Assembly (NCBI GenBank): GCA_021813195.1
Contig: JAKALI010000233.1
Coordinates: 1 to 6,657, forward strand
Direction of reading: 5' to 3'
DNA from: Pseudomonadota bacterium
GTDB taxonomy: Bacteria; Pseudomonadota; Alphaproteobacteria; Rhizobiales; Hyphomicrobiaceae
DNA length: 6,657 nucleotides
Shown here: positions 1-6,657 of the stretch, one piece after another
Position numbering within the stretch: position 1 is the first letter of the stretch
Layout of the letters: each line of letters starts with the position of its first letter
Notes under the pieces: generated by a model
Databases searched by the model: none
Seen by the model: only the letters and a program-made list of their open reading frames with translations
What the model was told of the DNA's origin: nothing
Program-made: the position numbers and the translations under genes

Positions 1-1
1 G

Positions 2-1426
2 GTGATCAAGCCATGGGGTTGGGGCGTGTGGGAGCTGATCCAAAAGGAGCTTGATCAGCGCATCAAGGAAACGGGACACGACAATTGCTATTTTCCGCTG
101 TTCATCCCAATGAGCTTCATCGCCAAGGAGGCTGAGCACGTCGAAGGCTTTGCCAAGGAGATGGCCGTCGTCACGCATCATCGGTTGAAGAACGACAAGG
201 GCACGCTCGTCGTCGATCCGGACGCCAAGCTCGAGGAGCCGCTCATCGTGCGGCCCACGTCCGAGACGATTATCGGAGACGCCTTCCACCGCTGGATCAA
301 GAGTTATCGCGATCTGCCCTTGCTCATCAATCAGTGGGCAAACGTGGTGCGTTGGGAGATGCGCACGCGACTGTTCCTGCGGACAGCGGAATTCCTATGG
401 CAGGAGGGGCACACCGCTCATGCGGATCGCGACGATGCCATGGCCGAGACGCTCAAGATGCTCGAAGTCTATCGCGAATTTGCCGAAAACGTGCTCGCAA
501 TGCCCGTCGTCGCGGGCGAAAAACCTGCCAATGAGCGATTTCCTGGCGCTGACAATACCTACTCCATCGAAGCTATGATGCAGGACGGCAAGGCGCTTCA
601 GGCCGGCACGTCGCATTATTTGGGAACGCACTTTGCGCAAGCACAGAACATCCAGTTCCAAAACGCAGACGGCAAGCTCGCCTACTGTCATACGACCAGT
701 TGGGGCGTTTCGACCCGTCTCATCGGTGGCGTGATCATGACGCACGGCGACGACGATGGATTAAGACTGCCGCCCAGGATTGCGCCGCGTCAGATCGTCA
801 TTGTTCCGATGCTGCGCGACAAACCTGAAGACCGAGAGATCAAGGATTATTGTGCGGTTCTGGAACGGGAATTGAAGGCGGAGGGCGTGCGCGTCCTTGT
901 CGATGCTAAGCCGACCAAGTCGGCGGAGAAGCGTTGGAACTGGGTTCGGCGCGGTGCGCCGGTTATTGTTGAAATTGGCGGGCGCGATGCCGGGGGTGGC
1001 AATGTCACGTTCATGCGCCGCGACAAGTTGCGCGACGGCGACAAGGTGAGTTCCATCACGATACCGCGTGCCCAGTTTGTCGCGGGGGTGCGTGGCTTGC
1101 TGCAAGATATCCAGGCCACGTTGTTTGCAGAGGCGAAAGCGCGGCTTGACGGTAACATCATCCAAGACGTCAGGTCCTTTGAGGACCTCAAGTCCCACTT
1201 CGGCGAGGGAGCAAGTGACGACGAAGCGGGCGAATTTAAAGGCTGGGCCCTGGTTGCCTGGTCGAAGCCCGAAGGCAAGGTCTTGGAAGATGTGGCCGAC
1301 AGGTTGAAGGCTCTGAAACTCACGATTCGGAATGCCCCGCTCGTTCAACCGGCCGTGGCGGACCGGACGTGCCTGTTCACGGGCGAGCCGGCATGCGAAT
1401 ATGTTCTTATTGGACGCGCGTACTGA
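2..1426 (+). CDS. proS: Prolyl-tRNA synthetase, archaeal/eukaryotic-like type, 5'-partial
   Basis: Charges tRNA-Pro with proline in the cytoplasm (class II aminoacyl-tRNA synthetase). The first visible codon, GTG, is internal: family members have about 35-40 more residues before the VIKPWG stretch, so the true start lies outside the window. Residue numbers count from this codon. Seen: the ETGHxNxYFPLFIP and KEAEHVEGF blocks near the N-terminus, RPTSE at 84-88, motif 2 with R117/E119 followed by WQEGHTAHA, motif 3 around 231-262 (TTSWGVSTR, then GDDDGLRLPPR), an anticodon-binding domain from about 263 to 375, and a small C-terminal domain ending in tyrosine (GRAY). These match the Thermus thermophilus-like ProRS. 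The ~180-residue editing insertion of the long bacterial ProRS is absent between motifs 2 and 3. Only C457 and C465 remain where the Thermus enzyme has a four-cysteine zinc site. It is followed on the same strand by the Lol genes. Family call very secure. Confidence 0.96.
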   Translation: MIKPWGWGVWELIQKELDQRIKETGHDNCYFPLFIPMSFIAKEAEHVEGFAKEMAVVTHHRLKNDKGTLVVDPDAKLEEPLIVRPTSETIIGDAFHRWIKSYRDLPLLINQWANVVRWEMRTRLFLRTAEFLWQEGHTAHADRDDAMAETLKMLEVYREFAENVLAMPVVAGEKPANERFPGADNTYSIEAMMQDGKALQAGTSHYLGTHFAQAQNIQFQNADGKLAYCHTTSWGVSTRLIGGVIMTHGDDDGLRLPPRIAPRQIVIVPMLRDKPEDREIKDYCAVLERELKAEGVRVLVDAKPTKSAEKRWNWVRRGAPVIVEIGGRDAGGGNVTFMRRDKLRDGDKVSSITIPRAQFVAGVRGLLQDIQATLFAEAKARLDGNIIQDVRSFEDLKSHFGEGASDDEAGEFKGWALVAWSKPEGKVLEDVADRLKALKLTIRNAPLVQPAVADRTCLFTGEPACEYVLIGRAY

Positions 1427-1571
1427 GTGTTTTGGTCCCGGTGACTTTATGGCGCCGACCAAAACCGCCCACGAGCGCGTTCCCTCAGGAGCGCAAGATC
1501 GCCGGTTTCTAGGCGTTGGGCGTGAATGGAGCGGGCCGGTCCGCGAGATGGAACGAGGGAGTTTCTGAAGC
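1427..1571. other. Intergenic gap between proS and the Lol permease gene
   Basis: This 145-bp stretch holds no convincing gene. A 78-codon reading frame crossing it overlaps the proS 3' end in another frame and resembles nothing I recognise. The gap contains the inverted repeat at 1429-1465 and, at its right end, a GAGGGA sequence (1555-1560) that probably serves as ribosome binding site for the permease gene. I found no convincing -35/-10 pair, so I cannot say whether the Lol genes have their own promoter or are read through from proS. Confidence 0.6.
1429..1465. repeat. Perfect 9-bp inverted repeat just after proS
   Basis: GTTTTGGTC at 1429-1437 is the exact reverse complement of GACCAAAAC at 1457-1465, separated by 19 nt. 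It begins two bases after the proS stop codon, which suggests a transcript-end hairpin or a protein-binding operator. No T-run follows either arm, so it is not a standard intrinsic terminator. The arms are directly visible; the role is inference. Confidence 0.5.
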
Positions 1572-2840
1572 ATGACCGCCACGCCTGACCCCAGGCCGTT
1601 CTCACCCTTCGAGTGGCTGCTGGCCACGCGCTACCTCAGGGCGCGACGCAAGGAGGGGTTCATTTCGGTCATCGCGGGGTTTTCGTTTTTTGGGATCATG
1701 TTGGGCGTAGCGACGCTCATCATTGTGATGGCTGTCATGAACGGCTTCCGGAAGGATTTGTTTGCAAAAATTTTGGGGCTCAACGGCCATATCGTTGTCT
1801 ATAAGATTGGTGAGCCGTTCACGGACTATGAAGCCAAGGCGGCAGCGATCGCCGCCGTGCCTGGTGTGACTCACGCAATACCGCTGGTTGAGGGGCAGGT
1901 GATGGTCTCATCCAGCGCGCAGGCGCTTGGCGCGCTCGTTCGGGGAATTGCAGAAAAAGACATCAAATCGCTGACGCTGGTCGCTGAGAACGTGCGCTTT
2001 GGTACGTTGGATGGCTTCGACGAGCGGCAGGGCATCGCCATCGGCATGCGTCTGGCGAACGCGCTGTATGTGAACGTCGGCGATACGTTGACGCTCGTGT
2101 CGCCGCGCGGTGCGGCCACACCCTTCGGGACGGCGCCCCGCTCCAAGCCCTACGTCATTACCGCTGTTTTCGAGCTGGGCATGTCGGAATACGACAAGAC
2201 CATGATTTTCATGCCGCTCGCTGAGGCGCAGCGCTACTTCAACAAACCAGGGGAAGCCGACGTCCTGGAAGTCATCGTCGATGATCCTGAAAAAGTAGAC
2301 GGCTATGCGACGGCGATCTTGAAGGCGGGTGGCGAGACGATCAATGTCACGGATTGGCGCCGCAAGAACGAAACATTCTTCACCGTGCTCGAAGTGGAGC
2401 GGAACGTGATGTTTATCATCCTGTCGCTCATCATCCTCGTCGCGGCGCTGAACATCATCTCCGGCATGATGATGTTGGTGAAGGACAAAGGTCGCGACAT
2501 CGCTGTGCTGCGCACGATGGGTGCCAGCAAGGCTTCGGTGATGCGTGTGTTTCTGATTACGGGCGCCTCGATCGGGGTCGTCGGGACGATCGCCGGGCTG
2601 ATACTTGGCATCGTGTTCTGCTGGAATATCGAATCAATCCGGCAGTTCGTGACTTGGCTGACTGGAACGCCGATGTTCGATCCCAACGTCTATTACCTGA
2701 CGCGGCTGCCAGCCGAAATCAATCCCGTTGAGACCGCTTGGATTGTAATCATGGCCCTCGCCTTGTCGGTTCTTGCGACTCTCTATCCCTCCTGGCGTGC
2801 CTCACGTCTAGATCCTGTCGAAGCCCTACGCTACGAATAG
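1572..2840 (+). CDS. lolC: Lipoprotein-releasing ABC transporter permease, LolC/LolE family
   Basis: Inner-membrane permease subunit that, with LolD, extracts outer-membrane lipoproteins from the inner membrane and passes them to the periplasmic carrier LolA. Seen: 422 residues, typical for the family. A short cytoplasmic N-terminus (FEWLLATRYLRARR) is followed by a first membrane segment at about 32-56 and a large periplasmic MacB-PCD-like domain at about 57-275. Three further membrane segments lie at about 279-302, 325-349 and 389-408, with the FtsX-like cytoplasmic motif KDKGRDIAVLRTMGAS after the second and the family ending SRLDPVEALRYE. The ATG at 1572 is the earliest start, because an in-frame TGA lies at 1566-1568; GAGGGA at 1555-1560 is a plausible though distant ribosome binding site. 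Only one permease gene is present beside lolD, so it may act as a homodimer as proposed for LolF-type proteins. LolC, LolE and LolF cannot be told apart from this window alone. Confidence 0.93.
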   Translation: MTATPDPRPFSPFEWLLATRYLRARRKEGFISVIAGFSFFGIMLGVATLIIVMAVMNGFRKDLFAKILGLNGHIVVYKIGEPFTDYEAKAAAIAAVPGVTHAIPLVEGQVMVSSSAQALGALVRGIAEKDIKSLTLVAENVRFGTLDGFDERQGIAIGMRLANALYVNVGDTLTLVSPRGAATPFGTAPRSKPYVITAVFELGMSEYDKTMIFMPLAEAQRYFNKPGEADVLEVIVDDPEKVDGYATAILKAGGETINVTDWRRKNETFFTVLEVERNVMFIILSLIILVAALNIISGMMMLVKDKGRDIAVLRTMGASKASVMRVFLITGASIGVVGTIAGLILGIVFCWNIESIRQFVTWLTGTPMFDPNVYYLTRLPAEINPVETAWIVIMALALSVLATLYPSWRASRLDPVEALRYE

Positions 2841-2845
2841 GCTTC

Positions 2846-2850
2846 GGGAG
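2846..2850 (+). promoter_or_regulatory. Ribosome binding site of lolD
   Basis: GGGAG lies in the 16-bp gap after the permease stop, 6 nt before the ATG at 2857. The spacing supports that start and translation from a shared lolC-lolD transcript. Confidence 0.55.
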
Positions 2851-2856
2851 CCCCTT

Positions 2857-3570
2857 ATGCTCGACATACCTTCAACGACGACGGTTCTAAAACTTGACGG
2901 CTTGCACCGGTCCTTCCGTCAGGGTGAGCGGGAGATCACCGTGCTTTCGGGCGCGAGTGCCGAGATCCACGCCGGAGAAGCTGTGGCGCTCGTAGGGCCA
3001 TCGGGCGCGGGCAAGTCAACGCTCCTGCATATCGCAGGCCTGTTGGAGACGCCAGACAGCGGCGCGGTGACCATCGCAGGCAAGGAATGCGCCAAGCTCG
3101 ACGATGACGCGCGTACCCGCATTCGCCGCGCGGATGTCGGCTTTATCTATCAGTTTCACCAGTTGCTGCCGGAGTTTTCTGCGCTCGAAAATGTCATCCT
3201 GCCACAAATGATTTTAGGCGTGAAGCGTCGGGATGCCGAATTGCGAGCGCGCGAGTTGCTATCAATATTGGGGTTGGCTCATCGCCTGGATCATCGTCCC
3301 GCTCAGCTCTCAGGCGGTGAGCAGCAGCGCACTGCGATCTGCCGTGCGCTCGCCAACAAGCCCAAGCTCATTCTTGCCGACGAGCCGACGGGCAATCTTG
3401 ATCCCCGAACGTCGGAACTCGTGTTCCACGAACTGATCGATCTCTTCCGCAAAGAGGGTGTGGCCGCGCTCATCGCGACGCATAACTTCGATCTTGCCCG
3501 GCGTATGGACCGCGTGTTGCGCCTGGAGGGTGGCGGGCTCATCGAAGTCGCACCCGATACGGTTGTGTGA
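2857..3570 (+). CDS. lolD: Lipoprotein-releasing ABC transporter ATP-binding protein LolD
   Basis: Cytoplasmic ATPase that powers the Lol permease during release of lipoproteins to LolA. Seen in its 237 residues: Walker A GPSGAGKST at 47-55, Q-loop glutamine Q99 in IYQFHQLLPEFSALENV, ABC signature LSGGEQQR at 151-158, Walker B plus catalytic glutamate in LILADEPTGNLD (D175, E176), and the switch histidine H209 in IATHNFD. All residues needed for ATP binding and hydrolysis are present. Length and the Q-loop region (FHQLLPEF) fit the LolD branch of the MacB/LolD/FtsE group, and the adjacent LolC/E permease 16 bp upstream makes LolD much more likely than FtsE or MacB. The two genes almost certainly share a transcript. 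Nothing looks truncated or unusual. Confidence 0.96.
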   Translation: MLDIPSTTTVLKLDGLHRSFRQGEREITVLSGASAEIHAGEAVALVGPSGAGKSTLLHIAGLLETPDSGAVTIAGKECAKLDDDARTRIRRADVGFIYQFHQLLPEFSALENVILPQMILGVKRRDAELRARELLSILGLAHRLDHRPAQLSGGEQQRTAICRALANKPKLILADEPTGNLDPRTSELVFHELIDLFRKEGVAALIATHNFDLARRMDRVLRLEGGGLIEVAPDTVV

Positions 3571-3606
3571 GACCCACGAGTTGTGATCGCTGGCGGTCGT
3601 CGGTTT

Positions 3607-3638
3607 CCGCTGGCAGCTCTTCTCTGCCGCGACAGCGG
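3607..3638 (+). terminator. Possible stem-loop terminator after lolD
   Basis: CCGCTG (3607-3612) pairs with CAGCGG (3633-3638), and inside it GCAG (3613-3616) pairs with CTGC (3624-3627). Together they form a 10-bp stem with a 5-nt bulge on one side. Downstream are GTTTTG and GTTTTC runs, but they begin more than ten bases after the stem, so this is a weak intrinsic terminator candidate rather than a clear one. Confidence 0.3.
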
Positions 3639-3735
3639 GGATCGTCGGGGTTTTGTCGTGTTTTCTCGACCGCGCGTGGGAGACGTCAGCGCAATGGCCA
3701 TTCGGCCTGGGGATCGCACTTTGCGAAGGACTGAC

Positions 3736-3755
3736 AGCCCCGTGACGACGGGGCT
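3736..3755 (+). promoter_or_regulatory. Perfect 8-bp hairpin immediately upstream of the dnaE start
   Basis: AGCCCCGT (3736-3743) and ACGGGGCT (3748-3755) form an uninterrupted GC-rich stem with loop GACG. The stem ends 10 nt before the dnaE ATG, and its 3' arm contains the only purine-rich block (CGGGG) at a usable distance from the start. No T-run follows, so it is unlikely to be an intrinsic terminator. A role in limiting ribosome access to dnaE mRNA is inference. Confidence 0.45.
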
Positions 3756-3765
3756 ACATTGAGAC

Positions 3766-6657
<2,892 letters not shown>

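Larger units (their letters stand above)
3571..3765. other. Intergenic gap between lolD and dnaE
   Basis: No gene is visible in these 195 bp. The region holds a composite stem-loop (3607-3638) followed by T-rich stretches, and a perfect hairpin (3736-3755) directly before dnaE. I could not pick out a convincing promoter, although one for dnaE would be expected if transcription ends after lolD. Confidence 0.55.

Noticed and set aside
2..4. GTG as the start codon of proS
   Set aside because: It is an internal Val in the conserved VIKPWG stretch; family members have about 35-40 residues before it, so the gene is cut by the window edge.
1531..1544. Short GCGGG/TCCGC stem before the lolC-type gene
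   Set aside because: Only 5 bp with one G-T pair and a self-complementary loop; expected by chance at this GC content.
1332..1568. 78-codon open frame bridging proS and the Lol permease gene
   Set aside because: It mostly overlaps proS in another frame, has no visible ribosome binding site and resembles no family I know.
761..1627. 288-codon open frame on the - strand across the proS 3' half
   Set aside because: It lies antisense to proS, shows no recognisable family, and its length is explained by the low stop frequency opposite a GC-rich gene.

Overview
The first 5.55 kb looks like a chromosomal housekeeping block from an alphaproteobacterium, most likely of the order Rhizobiales/Hyphomicrobiales. 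The basis is gene order (proS, lolC-type permease, lolD, dnaE, all on the + strand) and the protein sequences, especially the alphaproteobacterial-looking PolIII alpha N-terminus. No tRNA, rRNA, CRISPR array, insertion sequence or attachment site was seen.

Layout: (1) 2-1426 is prolyl-tRNA synthetase without its first ~35-40 residues, which lie before the window. It is the archaeal/eukaryotic-like (Thermus-like) ProRS, not the usual bacterial type. (2) A 145-bp gap carries a perfect 9-bp inverted repeat just after the proS stop. (3) 1572-2840 is the LolC/E-family permease and 2857-3570 is LolD, 16 bp apart; together they form the ABC machine that releases lipoproteins from the inner membrane to LolA. 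(4) A 195-bp gap holds a composite stem-loop after lolD and a perfect 8-bp hairpin ending 10 nt before the dnaE start. (5) 3766 to about 5560-5598 is the N-terminal half of the replicative DNA polymerase III alpha subunit, with PHP domain and palm including all three catalytic aspartates.

Between about 5556 and 5598 the sequence switches abruptly to an unrelated gene on the - strand. This is a PLP-dependent beta-eliminating lyase, best read as tyrosine phenol-lyase, running from beyond 6657 down to the junction. dnaE loses its C-terminal half and the lyase loses its last ~73 residues at the same point. The lyase side has a markedly stronger G/C preference at third codon positions. With no transposase, integrase, tRNA or flanking repeat at the breakpoint, the simplest reading is a chimeric contig or clone joining two genomes; a true rearrangement would require a second, intact dnaE in the cell.

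I do not see a new multi-gene system here. The points most worth checking are the chimeric junction, the archaeal-like ProRS at a locus where related genomes usually carry the bacterial-type enzyme, and the small intergenic inverted repeats.
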